Positions 1 to 8,965 of a DNA stretch of 64,000 bases are shown piece after piece. Source of the DNA: Bradyrhizobium diazoefficiens (GTDB lineage: Bacteria > Pseudomonadota > Alphaproteobacteria > Rhizobiales > Xanthobacteraceae). Location of the stretch: positions 5,828,001-5,892,000 of the forward strand of contig NZ_CP067101.1 in assembly GCF_016616425.1 (NCBI RefSeq), read 5' to 3'. Positions within the stretch are counted from its first letter, which is position 1, and each line of letters opens with the position of its first letter. The translations under genes and the position numbers were made by a program. The notes beneath the pieces were generated by a model. It was given only the letters and a program-made list of their open reading frames with translations, was not told where the DNA came from and ran no database searches.

Positions 1-2624
1 TGTGCGTGCGCAAGCGCCGCTCGCTCGAACCGCGGCGGCTTCCATTGCGGATCCTTCATGAGAAACTCGCCGAGCAGCATGGTCTGCGTGGCGAGGCGGT
101 GCGCATCGCGGTCGTCCGGCATCAGGTTGAGAAGTTCATCCCGGAACACGGAAACGCAACTCGGTTCCAGCCCCACTACCGGCACGCCGGCCCGAATGGC
201 CGGCCGCAGAACCTCGATCACCTGGGTGAGCTTGCGCTTGGCGAGGCCAAGCATTCCGTAGTCGTAAAGAGGTCTGCCGCAGCACAAGTGGGCGTTCGGA
301 ACCATCACGCGATAACCAGCATCCTCAAGCACGGTGACCGCGGCCTTTGCCGTGCCCGGTACGAAGTAGTTATTGAATGTATCGGGCCAGAGGATGACAG
401 GCGGGCGCGAGCGATCATCGACGTGCCGGTTGCGCGCGAACCAGTGCTGGAATGTTTCGGAGCTGAATTTCGGTGCCTCGCGCTCGGGAGAGAATCCGGC
501 CAGTCCACGCAATGCGGTGCCAAGGCCCGGTGATGCAAGCAGCGCGTTTGTCAGGCCCGGCGCGAAGGATGCAAGCCGCGCCCACGCGAAAACCAATCCC
601 ATCGAATAGGCGGCCGCAGGGCGCAGCCGCCCGGCGTAATAGTGCGACAGGAACTCCGCCTTGTAGGTGGCCATGTCCACCGACACCGGACAATCATGCT
701 TGCAACCCTTGCACTGGAGGCACAGGTCGAGTGCCTCGCGCACGGCCTTCTCGCGCCAGCCGCGCTTGAGCTGATCGCCCCGCATCATCTCGAACAGGAG
801 GTGTGCCCGGCCGCGGGTCGAGTGCATCTCTTCACGCGTCGCCTGGAAGCTTGGGCACATCACCTGCCCGCCGAGAGAGCGGCACTTCCCGACCCCAAAG
901 CACCGCTCGGCCGCGGTGGCAAAGGAGCCGCGATCCCCAGGAAATTTGAAGTGGGTCTTTACCTCTATCGGATGATACTCCGGCCCGAGCCTCAGATCGG
1001 CATCGAGGGGTTGCGGATCGATGACCTTGCCGGGATTCATCCGCCAATGTGGATCCCAGATCGTCTTGAACTCGCGGAATGCCTGGATAAGGTCCGGCCC
1101 GAACATTTTCGGCAACAACTCGGCCTTGGCTTGGCCGTCGCCGTGCTCGCCCGACAATGAACCGCCATAGGACAGGCAGAGGTCCGATGCCTCTTCCATG
1201 TAGGCACGGAACTTGGCCACGCCTTCGGCGGTGCGCAGACCGAAAGTCATCCGGCTGTGGATGCAGCCGTCGCCGAAGTGACCGAAAATCGTGTAGGCGT
1301 AGCCATAGCGCTCGCACAGCGCTTTGAAATCGCGCAAGTACGGACCGAGACGATCGGGCGGGACGGCCGCATCCTCCCAGCTTGGCCAAGCCTCCTCGGT
1401 GACCGGGATGTGGCTCGATCCGACTCCGGACTCGCGAACGTGCCAGATTGCGGCTTGGTCACCTGGGTTCCCGACCACCCGCATATCGTTCGACTTTGTG
1501 CCGCTCCGCTGCAGCTTTCGATAGGCCGCCTCGGCCTTGTCATTTGCATCCTTCTGGTCATCGCCGCCGAATTCGACCAGAAGCCATGCGTGTCCACTCG
1601 GGAGCAGATCCGCCCCTGACACCGACTTTGCCTTGCGTCGCATGTTCACGACGACGTGCTCGTCAATCCCTTCCAGGGCCAACGCGCCGAGATCTCGGAT
1701 CTGGGGCACGTCGTCGCCGGCTTCCGGAAAATCATCATATCCGAGCACGAGCAGCGCGCGCGCCGGTGAATAGGGTTGCAGTCGAACTGTAGCCGCGAGC
1801 GTCAGCGCGCACGTGCTTTCGGACCCAACCAGCGCACGCGCCACGTGAAAGCCGTTCTCGGCCAGCAAGGAGTCGAGATTGTATCCAGATACGCGACGCG
1901 GAATGTTCGGGTAGCGCGAGCGGATCTCGTGGCCATATCGATCCGCCAGTTGCTGCAGCCGATGGTAGATCTCGGCACGGCGCCCGCCCCCGCGCAGGAT
2001 CAATTCGAGCGTATCATTGGATGTCGCTCCAATACGGGTGCGCAGTCCGTCATAGGTGAGGATCTCCAGCTCTTCCACATTGTCGACGGTCTTGCCACCC
2101 GAGAACGTGTGGGCGCCGCAGGAATTATTGCCGATGTTTCCGCCGAGGGTGCAGTACTCGTGGGTCGCGGGATCGGGCGCAAAGGTGAGGCCATGGCGCT
2201 GCGCCGCCTCGCGTAGTTGGTCGTTTATGAGACCGGGCTGGACTTTGGCAATACGCGCTTCGGGGTCGATCGCCAGAAGGCGGTTCATGTACTTGGAGAA
2301 ATCGATCACCACCGCTACATTGCAACATTGGCCTGAAAGGCTTGTCCCGCAGCCACGGCCGAAGATCGGCACATCCCTGTTGCGGCAGCTCTCGACTACT
2401 GCAACGACGTCGTCGGCATCGCGCGGAATCACCACGCCGATCGGAACATGGCGGTAGATGGAGAGATCAGTCGCATAGAGCGCCCGTGAGCCGGTATCGA
2501 AGCGGACTTCCCCGCCGATGCGGCGCGCCAGCTCTTCCCTGAGCTCCCGCGCGGCTTCCTGACGCCGGCGCTGCTGCACCGCCTCACCCTGGGAAGGGAC
2601 GATCGACTCGGGGATAGTGTTCAT
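1..2624 (-). CDS. FAD-binding and Fe-S oxidoreductase (GlcD/GlcF-type fusion), C-terminus cut by window edge
   Basis: Reading frame open from ATG at 2624 to the left edge (about 874 codons seen, no stop). The N-terminal third is an FAD_binding_4/GlcD-type domain (GRGCGTSLSGQ and GGNIGNNSCGAH-like segments for flavin binding). The second half is a GlcF-like ferredoxin region with a clear 4Fe-4S motif CLQCKGCKHDCP near 680-725 and a later CCG cysteine motif near 270-290. Proteins of this architecture (about 1000 aa, YdiJ-like) oxidise D-2-hydroxyacids such as D-lactate, glycolate or D-2-hydroxyglutarate and pass electrons to the quinone pool or a partner. The start codon overlaps the stop of the ThDP enzyme upstream (ATGA), so the two are translationally coupled. 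The substrate cannot be fixed from sequence. Confidence 0.85.
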   Translation of the reverse strand, partial: MNTIPESIVPSQGEAVQQRRRQEAARELREELARRIGGEVRFDTGSRALYATDLSIYRHVPIGVVIPRDADDVVAVVESCRNRDVPIFGRGCGTSLSGQCCNVAVVIDFSKYMNRLLAIDPEARIAKVQPGLINDQLREAAQRHGLTFAPDPATHEYCTLGGNIGNNSCGAHTFSGGKTVDNVEELEILTYDGLRTRIGATSNDTLELILRGGGRRAEIYHRLQQLADRYGHEIRSRYPNIPRRVSGYNLDSLLAENGFHVARALVGSESTCALTLAATVRLQPYSPARALLVLGYDDFPEAGDDVPQIRDLGALALEGIDEHVVVNMRRKAKSVSGADLLPSGHAWLLVEFGGDDQKDANDKAEAAYRKLQRSGTKSNDMRVVGNPGDQAAIWHVRESGVGSSHIPVTEEAWPSWEDAAVPPDRLGPYLRDFKALCERYGYAYTIFGHFGDGCIHSRMTFGLRTAEGVAKFRAYMEEASDLCLSYGGSLSGEHGDGQAKAELLPKMFGPDLIQAFREFKTIWDPHWRMNPGKVIDPQPLDADLRLGPEYHPIEVKTHFKFPGDRGSFATAAERCFGVGKCRSLGGQVMCPSFQATREEMHSTRGRAHLLFEMMRGDQLKRGWREKAVREALDLCLQCKGCKHDCPVSVDMATYKAEFLSHYYAGRLRPAAAYSMGLVFAWARLASFAPGLTNALLASPGLGTALRGLAGFSPEREAPKFSSETFQHWFARNRHVDDRSRPPVILWPDTFNNYFVPGTAKAAVTVLEDAGYRVMVPNAHLCCGRPLYDYGMLGLAKRKLTQVIEVLRPAIRAGVPVVGLEPSCVSVFRDELLNLMPDDRDAHRLATQTMLLGEFLMKDPQWKPPRFERAALAHA

Positions 2625-4450
2625 TCGTTGTCTCCGTGCGGACCGGTAAGCTTCTCTACGAGCCGCGCTGCCGCGCCGAACGGACTTTCGCTGAAACTGA
2701 ACTCCTGGACGGCGTGTCGTCCGATCGTGAGGCCGATCGGACGCCGATTGACCTCGCCGCGCGCCAGCGCGGTTGCGAGCTTCTTGGCTTCATCGCTGGT
2801 GATGACAGGCGGCCACGGCGGCTCCAGCGGATCGACCACGCATTCGATCACCGCGGGTCCAGGCTGAGCAAGCGCCGCTTTGAGCTGCTCGCGGCATCGT
2901 GCCGGCTCCTCGATGCGGACCCCGAAAGCGCCGCATGCTTCCGCGACTTTGACGCAGTCGACCGGTGCGAGATCAACCCCGTACTCCGGGTTGCCTAGAT
3001 ACAGCATCTGCTCCCATTTGATCAGGCCGAGCGTATTGTTTTTCATCACCACGACCTTCACGGGCATCTTGTTCTGCACGAGCGTGACGAAGTCGCCCAT
3101 CATCATGGTGAACGAGCCGTCGCCGGTGAACGCGACGACTTGACGGTCGGGAAAAGCGGCTTGCGCGCCGATCGCATACGGCAAGGCGGCAGCCATCGAG
3201 CACATCGTTCCACTGAAAGAGAATTGCTGCCCCTCGCGCAGCCGCATGCGCGCGGCCCATGTGGTCACGGTCCCGGAGTCGCCGCACAGAATGGCATTGG
3301 ATTCCATGAGGTCCGGTAGGTGCCAGCCGACCGCCTGGGGACGCATCGGCTGCTGTCCGTCGGCGGCACGCTGCTCCATTAGCGCCCACCATTCTTTCAT
3401 CCCCTGCTGGGCCTGGGTGAGAAAGCTGCGATCCTCGTTGGGCTTGAGCTTGGAGAGCAGCGCGCGCAGTGTCGCCTGGGAGTCGCCGACCAAACCGACG
3501 TCGATAGGATAGCGCAATCCGATACGCTCGGGCTTGTCGTCGATTTGAACACTCACGGCCTGCCCCGGCTTGGGCAGAAACTCGATGTAGGGAAACGAGC
3601 TGCCGACGATCAGCAGCGCCTCGCAGCCGTTGAGAGCTTCGACCGAGGGCCGCGTGCCGACCACACCGATGCCGCCGGTCGTGTACTCGCTCGTATCCGC
3701 GATACAGTCCTTGCCAAGCATCGCTTTGATGACCGGAGCGCCAAGCCGCTCGGCCACCTGCTCCAGTTCCACCCCGGCCCCTCGCGCTCCCGAGCCGGCG
3801 AGAATTGCGACCTTGCTCCTGCTGCCAAGCAGGTCCGCAGCCTGCTTGATGAGCCCATCATCCGCAGGCAGGCGTTTGGGCGGCTGGTATTGCGCCCCGC
3901 TGTGTCCTTTGACATTCCGCTTGAATCTGCGTTCGGCGCTGGCCGGCATGGCTTGGATGTCGATGGGGAGCGCCACGTGCGCCACCGCACGATTTGATAG
4001 TGCAGCGCGGCAGGCCAGATTGACGACATTCTCCAGATGCGCCGGCCCCATCACCCGCTGATTGTAAATCGCGACGTCCTGGTAGAGGTAGTCCTGATTG
4101 ATATCCTGCAGATAGTGAGTTCCGATCAGATCGTGGTAGGTCATGCCGGTAAGCGCCAGCACCGGTGCGCCGTCGATTTTCGCGTCATAGAGGCCGTTGA
4201 GCATGTGCACGGCGCCCGGCGCTGCGGTCGAAAAGCAGACGCCAAGCCGCCCGCTGAACTTTGCGTAGCCAGAGGCCGCCAGCGCCGCGGTTTCCTCGTG
4301 CCGGCAATGGACGTAACGGATCCGATCCTTCGCCTTTCGAAATCCCTCCACCAGACCATTGACGCCATCGCCCGGCAGCCCAAAGACCGTGTCCACCCCC
4401 CATTGCACCAAGATGTCGACGAGATGGTCGGATACTGTTGTCGGCGGCAT
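2621..4450 (-). CDS. Thiamine diphosphate-dependent enzyme, pyruvate oxidase/acetolactate synthase-like
   Basis: 609 aa from the ATG at 4450; a longer in-frame extension to 4510 lacks family similarity. Domain order is that of the PoxB/IlvB family: N-terminal ThDP-binding domain with the activating Glu in RHEETAALAASGYAK, a central domain, and a C-terminal domain with the ThDP-binding GDGSF...KNN motif. The sequence resembles E. coli PoxB more than anabolic acetolactate synthases, but the C-terminal tail ending in GPHGDNE is not the PoxB membrane helix. A 2-oxoacid decarboxylating oxidase or a carboligase are both possible. It overlaps the following FAD/Fe-S dehydrogenase by 4 bases, which suggests the pair handles a 2-hydroxyacid/2-oxoacid couple. 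Confidence 0.8.
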   Translation of the reverse strand: MPPTTVSDHLVDILVQWGVDTVFGLPGDGVNGLVEGFRKAKDRIRYVHCRHEETAALAASGYAKFSGRLGVCFSTAAPGAVHMLNGLYDAKIDGAPVLALTGMTYHDLIGTHYLQDINQDYLYQDVAIYNQRVMGPAHLENVVNLACRAALSNRAVAHVALPIDIQAMPASAERRFKRNVKGHSGAQYQPPKRLPADDGLIKQAADLLGSRSKVAILAGSGARGAGVELEQVAERLGAPVIKAMLGKDCIADTSEYTTGGIGVVGTRPSVEALNGCEALLIVGSSFPYIEFLPKPGQAVSVQIDDKPERIGLRYPIDVGLVGDSQATLRALLSKLKPNEDRSFLTQAQQGMKEWWALMEQRAADGQQPMRPQAVGWHLPDLMESNAILCGDSGTVTTWAARMRLREGQQFSFSGTMCSMAAALPYAIGAQAAFPDRQVVAFTGDGSFTMMMGDFVTLVQNKMPVKVVVMKNNTLGLIKWEQMLYLGNPEYGVDLAPVDCVKVAEACGAFGVRIEEPARCREQLKAALAQPGPAVIECVVDPLEPPWPPVITSDEAKKLATALARGEVNRRPIGLTIGRHAVQEFSFSESPFGAAARLVEKLTGPHGDNE

Positions 4451-4726
4451 GTTCTGACGTCCCGGCCGAGATGATTTAGTAGCTCTGGTCGTAAAGCCGC
4501 CGAAGCCCAACTCGTTCCAAGCCTGATCGCGCGCTCGAAACCCACCCGCTTACGAGGGAAGCGCCGTTCACTTGGCTCCGCCGAGACGCCGACAGATGCA
4601 CTCTCGCGACCGGACACTTGCGCAGGCGAAATACCCCGTCGATTTTGCCTCGTCGAATTAACCTTCGTGAATTCGGATGTGCCCAAGATCGGCGATAGTT
4701 CGTCCTGCCAGATAAGGGCAGTCCCC
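4451..4726. other. Intergenic, divergent promoter region
   Basis: This stretch separates the minus-strand ThDP enzyme from the plus-strand small gene. It must hold the promoter of the two-gene oxidoreductase operon. No recognisable operator or RNA gene was seen. Confidence 0.4.
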
Positions 4727-4927
4727 ATGTTCGACCATCATACGACGGCGCTCTTGCGCACCGTGCTCGACGAGGTTTGTCGAAGCGTGTCGCGGTACGA
4801 AACCGGCACGAGAACGCACGTGGCGGCCAAAATACTCGAAGCGGTGAAACAAGGCGATGCGACTGTCGATAGTCTGAGGCAGGTCGGTCGGAAGGCGCTC
4901 AATGAGGCGCCGACGCTGTGGCGATGA
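4727..4927 (+). CDS. Small conserved protein, paralogue of the gene at 44000-44200
   Basis: 66 aa starting MFDHHTTALLRTVLDEVC and ending in LNEAPTLWR. The start at 4727 is chosen because similarity to the second copy in this window begins there; an in-frame ATG at 4667 would add 20 unconserved residues. The two copies share the pattern TALLR-VLDEVC, YETG-R-HVA-KILEA, a T-D-L-QVGR-AL stretch and a final P-T-WR. It has no signal peptide or membrane segment and is mostly helical. I do not recognise a function; such short proteins are common in rhizobial genomes. Confidence 0.7.
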   Translation: MFDHHTTALLRTVLDEVCRSVSRYETGTRTHVAAKILEAVKQGDATVDSLRQVGRKALNEAPTLWR

Positions 4928-5338
4928 GGCCCGTGGAACCGGCGGCCTTCGCTTCGGCTGCTGATCCAGAGAACGGCAACCGTTGACAAGCTGGAAACGC
5001 TAGGTCGGGTCTTCTCAAGCTCGGCTCGGCCTAGAAAGCAGCCGCCTCCCGCCTAGCTCTCAGAGGTTATTTGCCCGGAACGCGATCGGCCCCTGGCCAT
5101 TGACCGATTGGACAAAGACAAGCGTGTGATCTGGTCCGCCTCACGACGAGTGACTGGGTGGTCGATGTGCTTTTGCGGCTCTGCTCCGCAAGAAGAAAAC
5201 GAAAGAAGACGACATTCTGAGGTTGCAAGAGCCGATCCTGCTGCCCGACATCGCGCGACCAAAGCCCCAACGCTCGCGCAAGGTGACGGCGGAAGACATG
5301 GCGGGTCACGGCGCGGCAAATGAGATGGGATAACGAGC
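4928..5338. other. Intergenic stretch without a supported gene
   Basis: About 410 bases. A lysine-rich frame with a plausible amino-acid composition (ALLRKKKTKEDDILRLQ...) runs over about 5175-5333 and stops just before the P450, but it has no credible start and matches nothing I recognise. It may be the tail of a lost gene. No RNA gene or terminator was seen. Confidence 0.4.
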
Positions 5339-6583
5339 ATGCCAGCCATTCCGAACGATCCGGTCCTCGACAGCTCGTTGGCTTTTAGGCGCGAGGGCTA
5401 CGAGTTTTGCCGGAATCGCCATCGGCGCTTTCAATCGGATATCTTCTCCGCCCGCCTGCTTGCGAGCCGACATTTCTGCGTCGCCGGCGAAGAGGCGGCC
5501 GAAATGTTCTACACGCCCGATCGTTTCACCCGCAGCGGCGGCCTGCCGAGCTCGACCTTGAAGCTGCTGCAGGATAAGGACAGCGTGGCAGTCCTTGACG
5601 GCGACGCGCATCGGCAGCGGAAGCGGATGTTTCTGTCGCTGATGCGGCCCGAGCGCCTTGAGCTCGTGGCATCTCTGGCCGCCGATACGCTGCGGGATAT
5701 AGCGCGGAGCTGGCCGAAGAGCAGCCCGATTTGCCTCCACAAGGAGCTGCGAGGCGTCTTTTGCAAGGCGGCCTGCCGCTGGGCCGAGATTCCATTCGAC
5801 AACGCCGAGCAGGCGCGGCTCACCGTTGAACTCGGCGCCATGATCGACAACGCCGGTTCAATCGGCCCCGCGAATTGGCTGGCTCGGCTGAGGCGCCGCC
5901 GCTCCGAGATCCTGCTGCGCGATTTGGTCGAGGCGGTTCGCGCGGGCAAATATGCGCCCTCGGCCGACAGTGCGTTGCACGTCATCGCATCGGCAGTCTT
6001 ACACGAGGGACGGCCGCTGGCGGCTGAAACCTGCGCGGTAGAACTCCTCAACCTCCTGCGTCCGATCACCGCGATCGCGACATTCGTCATGTTCGCAGCT
6101 TTGGCTTTGCACGAACAGCCCGGGCTCAGGGAGCGGCTGTTGGCAGATCGTTCGTACTTGGAGCCCTTTGTTCAGGAGGTCCGGCGGCTCGCTCCTTTCT
6201 TTCCGATCGTGGCCGGAGTGGCCCGAGAGGATTTTTCCTGGCGTGACCACGAATTTCACAGAGGCGACCGGTTCGTTCTCGATCTTTATGGAACGAACCG
6301 CGATGCGCGTGCGTGGGATGAGCCGGCGGCGTTTCGTCCAGAGCGCTTCATGCGCTGGAACGGAAGCCCGTTCTCGATGGTGCCCCAAGGCGGCGGGGAA
6401 TTCGAAACTGGCCATCGCTGCGCCGGTGAGTGGCTGACGATCGGCGCGATGAAAGCGACGATCGCGGTCCTGCTCCATGAGATCGAATACAGCCTGCCGG
6501 CCCAGGACTTGAGCGTTGATCTCGCGCGCATACCGGCACGACCCGAGAGCGGCGTGCTCATAGCAGTCGCCCGTGTGAACTGA
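5339..6583 (+). CDS. Cytochrome P450, CYP152-type fatty-acid peroxygenase
   Basis: 414 aa, the usual length for the family. The haem-thiolate cysteine is C361 in TGHRCAGEW, and the ExxR motif is EVRR at 280-283. In the distal I-helix, the acid-alcohol pair of normal P450s is replaced by R241-P242 (NLLRPITAIATF). That Arg-Pro is the hallmark of CYP152 peroxygenases (P450 BS-beta, SP-alpha, OleT), where the Arg anchors the substrate carboxylate and the enzyme uses hydrogen peroxide. The segment DLYGTNRDARAW before the haem region also fits this family. The expected reaction is alpha- or beta-hydroxylation (or decarboxylation) of long-chain fatty acids without a redox partner, and no ferredoxin or reductase gene is nearby, which agrees. 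The ATG at 5339 has only a weak ribosome site. Confidence 0.88.
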   Translation: MPAIPNDPVLDSSLAFRREGYEFCRNRHRRFQSDIFSARLLASRHFCVAGEEAAEMFYTPDRFTRSGGLPSSTLKLLQDKDSVAVLDGDAHRQRKRMFLSLMRPERLELVASLAADTLRDIARSWPKSSPICLHKELRGVFCKAACRWAEIPFDNAEQARLTVELGAMIDNAGSIGPANWLARLRRRRSEILLRDLVEAVRAGKYAPSADSALHVIASAVLHEGRPLAAETCAVELLNLLRPITAIATFVMFAALALHEQPGLRERLLADRSYLEPFVQEVRRLAPFFPIVAGVAREDFSWRDHEFHRGDRFVLDLYGTNRDARAWDEPAAFRPERFMRWNGSPFSMVPQGGGEFETGHRCAGEWLTIGAMKATIAVLLHEIEYSLPAQDLSVDLARIPARPESGVLIAVARVN

Positions 6584-6912
6584 GGCGCCCTTCTCTTCGA
6601 TCGATCACGCAGAACAATCAATCTCCGTCGCCCGATGCTTCCCGTGGTGATGGCCGTGACAGCGGACGAAGGATCTCAGACCGAGTGCTAACGTGAATTC
6701 GAGCGGTGAATTGAGAGGAGACCGCGACGGTCGCGAACGCATTTGGTGGCCTCAGCTGTGTGCTTTGGATGGAGGGGACAAGGCCGAGGCCACCATTGTC
6801 GCCATCGTTCGACGATCCCCATCATTACACGTTCGGCACACTCCTGCATTTGCATAAGTTAAATGAAGCTTCGTCTGCCCCGCATTTATCGCAAACTTCA
6901 CCGACAGATCAT
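6584..6912. other. Intergenic between convergent genes
   Basis: About 330 bases between the plus-strand P450 and the minus-strand BrkB-family gene. I see no convincing gene, RNA or strong terminator hairpin. Confidence 0.4.
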
Positions 6913-7737
6913 TCAGAGGCGCCTCAACATCGCTGCGTTTAGCTCGGCGCCTGCCAGTAAAGAATAGGCGGCAATCCATAGCCAAGTGAGCAGAACAGCG
7001 ACTGAACCGACAGCGCCGTAGGTCTTGTCGTAAGAGCCGAAGGTGCTCACATACAGAGAAAAACCGTAGGAGCCGGCGAGCAGTCCTGCGGTTGCCAACA
7101 ATGCCCCGGCCGAAGTGAATTCCCATCGCGCACCGGACCGGTTCGGTGCATGGCGGTAGAGGGTGGCAACGACGACGACCACGATCGCGAGCAGCGCCGG
7201 CCATCTGATCCAAAGCGCGATCTTTTGCCAGTGTCCGGCAGACGGCATGTAGCCGACCAGCACGGGCAGTAGCGCGATCAGTATGACGGCCGCGCCGATG
7301 AACAAGATCAGGACGGTGGTGAGCAGGAAAGCGACCACGTTATATCGCACGAACGAGCGCTGCTCGCGAACGGAATAGGCCACGTTGAGCGACGTCATCA
7401 ATGTGCCTATCGCATAGCGTGCGCTCCAGATGGAAATAGCGACGCCGATCGCGAGACCTATCCCGAAATGCGCTCGTGGCTTTTGGACGAGATCGTTCAT
7501 CCATCCCGAGATTGGAGCCACGGCGTCGGCCGGAAGGACCTCGCTCAGCGTCTGCACCTGATGCTCGATATCGGCTGGATTGGCGAACAGGCCGTACAGC
7601 GACACCAGAGCAGCAACTGCCGGAAAGATCGAGAGAAACGAGTAGAACGCGACGGCTGCGGCGAGAATCGATGCATCATGTTCGCCGAGCCGCGACCACA
7701 CCTTCTTGACAAGGTCATATGCAGCGCGAAGCGACAT
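6913..7737 (-). CDS. YihY/BrkB family inner-membrane protein
   Basis: 274 aa from ATG 7737 (MSLRAAYDLVKKVWSRLGEH); an upstream in-frame extension to 7881 is not typical of the family. Family landmarks are present: the N-terminal DASILAAAVAFYSFLSIFPA segment, about six hydrophobic segments, the GSYDKTYGAVGSVAVLLTWLW block and the final AGAELNAAM. Members were once annotated as ribonuclease BN, which is not supported; they are inner-membrane proteins of uncertain role, possibly transport. The gene is on the same strand as hpnK upstream, separated by about 250 bases. Confidence 0.85.
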   Translation of the reverse strand: MSLRAAYDLVKKVWSRLGEHDASILAAAVAFYSFLSIFPAVAALVSLYGLFANPADIEHQVQTLSEVLPADAVAPISGWMNDLVQKPRAHFGIGLAIGVAISIWSARYAIGTLMTSLNVAYSVREQRSFVRYNVVAFLLTTVLILFIGAAVILIALLPVLVGYMPSAGHWQKIALWIRWPALLAIVVVVVATLYRHAPNRSGARWEFTSAGALLATAGLLAGSYGFSLYVSTFGSYDKTYGAVGSVAVLLTWLWIAAYSLLAGAELNAAMLRRL

Positions 7738-7986
7738 TGATAAGCGATTAGCTCTCTGTACGCTCGAACACCGGGGCGCCGTCCGCGCCGGCTTCAACGA
7801 AATCGGCAACTCCACAACGTATTGCCGTTCCGTACGTTGCCTTGACGCTTGAAACGGCCACGCGCCGCCATCGAGCTTCAAGAGAAAAACCGGGTACGCT
7901 CGCGTACCGCCCGTTGGGGAATACTGCTGCTTGCATCAAAAGCGCGATGCGCGAGCCAGAGCCCCCTTTCCGGCCAGAACTCTAGC

Positions 7987-8931
7987 TCAAGAGAACGCGG
8001 TTCCGGCGAGATCGGAATAGCCAATCGACGCGAGGCCAATTCGAGTCATCTGCCGCAACACCTCCGGAGCACATAGTGCCTCCAATTCGTCGCGATATCG
8101 ATAGCCGGCTGCGCTGCCCTCGAAGACGTTCTCCGATGCAGGATGGGTGTAGATTTCGACGATTCCGCAGGGGAGATGTTGGAGCAGCTTCGAGAGACGC
8201 TCGGTGGTGACCTGTCCGCTCCAGCAAACTCCGAACACGGCATCCGGCCCCAGCAAGCCGGCGGCACGGACTCGCCCCCTCAGCCACGCTGTGAGCGCGG
8301 TCACCGCCGGCGATAGCGGTTCCACCGGCTCAGCCGCGATCAGCCGAAGCACCGTTCTCGGCTCGAACGGAATTCTCAGCGCCCTCGCACCGAAGTGCCG
8401 GCATGCAGAAATGACCTCACGGGCGACGACCGGATGCAGGTGATAATGCTTGTGAAGGTTGACGTGGTCCAGCACGAGACCGGTGCGATGAAAAGCTGCG
8501 AATTGCGCTTCGATTTCGGCACGCATCTGCGCCCGCGCCGAGGGTGAGATAGCAAGCTCCAGGCCCAGGCGCGCCAGGTCCTTGCGCAGGCTGCCGCGGC
8601 CATCCACCAGTCGGGGTATTTGTTCCGGCGGCAGCATCGGCTTGGCCTCGACCAGGGTCAAATGCAACCCCACTCTCAGGTGGGGCAAAGCGCCCGCTCG
8701 CCGGATCGCGTCCTGCGCCGCCGCGCCCGCCACCATCAGACTGGCCGCGCTGAGAATCCCGTTTCGATGCGCGAGCTCGATCGCCTCGTTGACCTCCCAA
8801 GCGAGGCCGAAATCGTCCGCCGTCACGATCAATTGCGGCAAGACGGCGCGGCCTTTGACGGAAACCGGTATTGCTGGTCGCGACAAGTTTATATCTCCAC
8901 ACCGAACAGAGAGGCGCGCAAGCTGTTGCAT
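7987..8931 (-). CDS. hpnK: Hopanoid-associated YdjC/ChbG-type deacetylase HpnK
   Basis: The metal-binding TADDFGL motif and the HLTLVEAKP and HKHYHLHP histidine motifs identify the YdjC/HpnK carbohydrate deacetylase fold. In hopanoid gene clusters HpnK is the deacetylase linked to side-chain glycosylation, removing an acetyl group from an N-acetylglucosaminyl-hopanoid intermediate. The start is uncertain: the longest frame opens with a TTG at 8958, an ATG lies at 8931, and a TTG at 8841 would give the compact N-terminus (LPQLIVTADDFG) usual in the family. A decayed hpnN lies divergently next to it, supporting a hopanoid context. No other hpn genes are in the window. Confidence 0.82.
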   Translation of the reverse strand: MQQLARLSVRCGDINLSRPAIPVSVKGRAVLPQLIVTADDFGLAWEVNEAIELAHRNGILSAASLMVAGAAAQDAIRRAGALPHLRVGLHLTLVEAKPMLPPEQIPRLVDGRGSLRKDLARLGLELAISPSARAQMRAEIEAQFAAFHRTGLVLDHVNLHKHYHLHPVVAREVISACRHFGARALRIPFEPRTVLRLIAAEPVEPLSPAVTALTAWLRGRVRAAGLLGPDAVFGVCWSGQVTTERLSKLLQHLPCGIVEIYTHPASENVFEGSAAGYRYRDELEALCAPEVLRQMTRIGLASIGYSDLAGTAFS

Positions 8932-8965
8932 CAGCTTTGGTTCTCGCGCGATGAGCAATGGTCAA

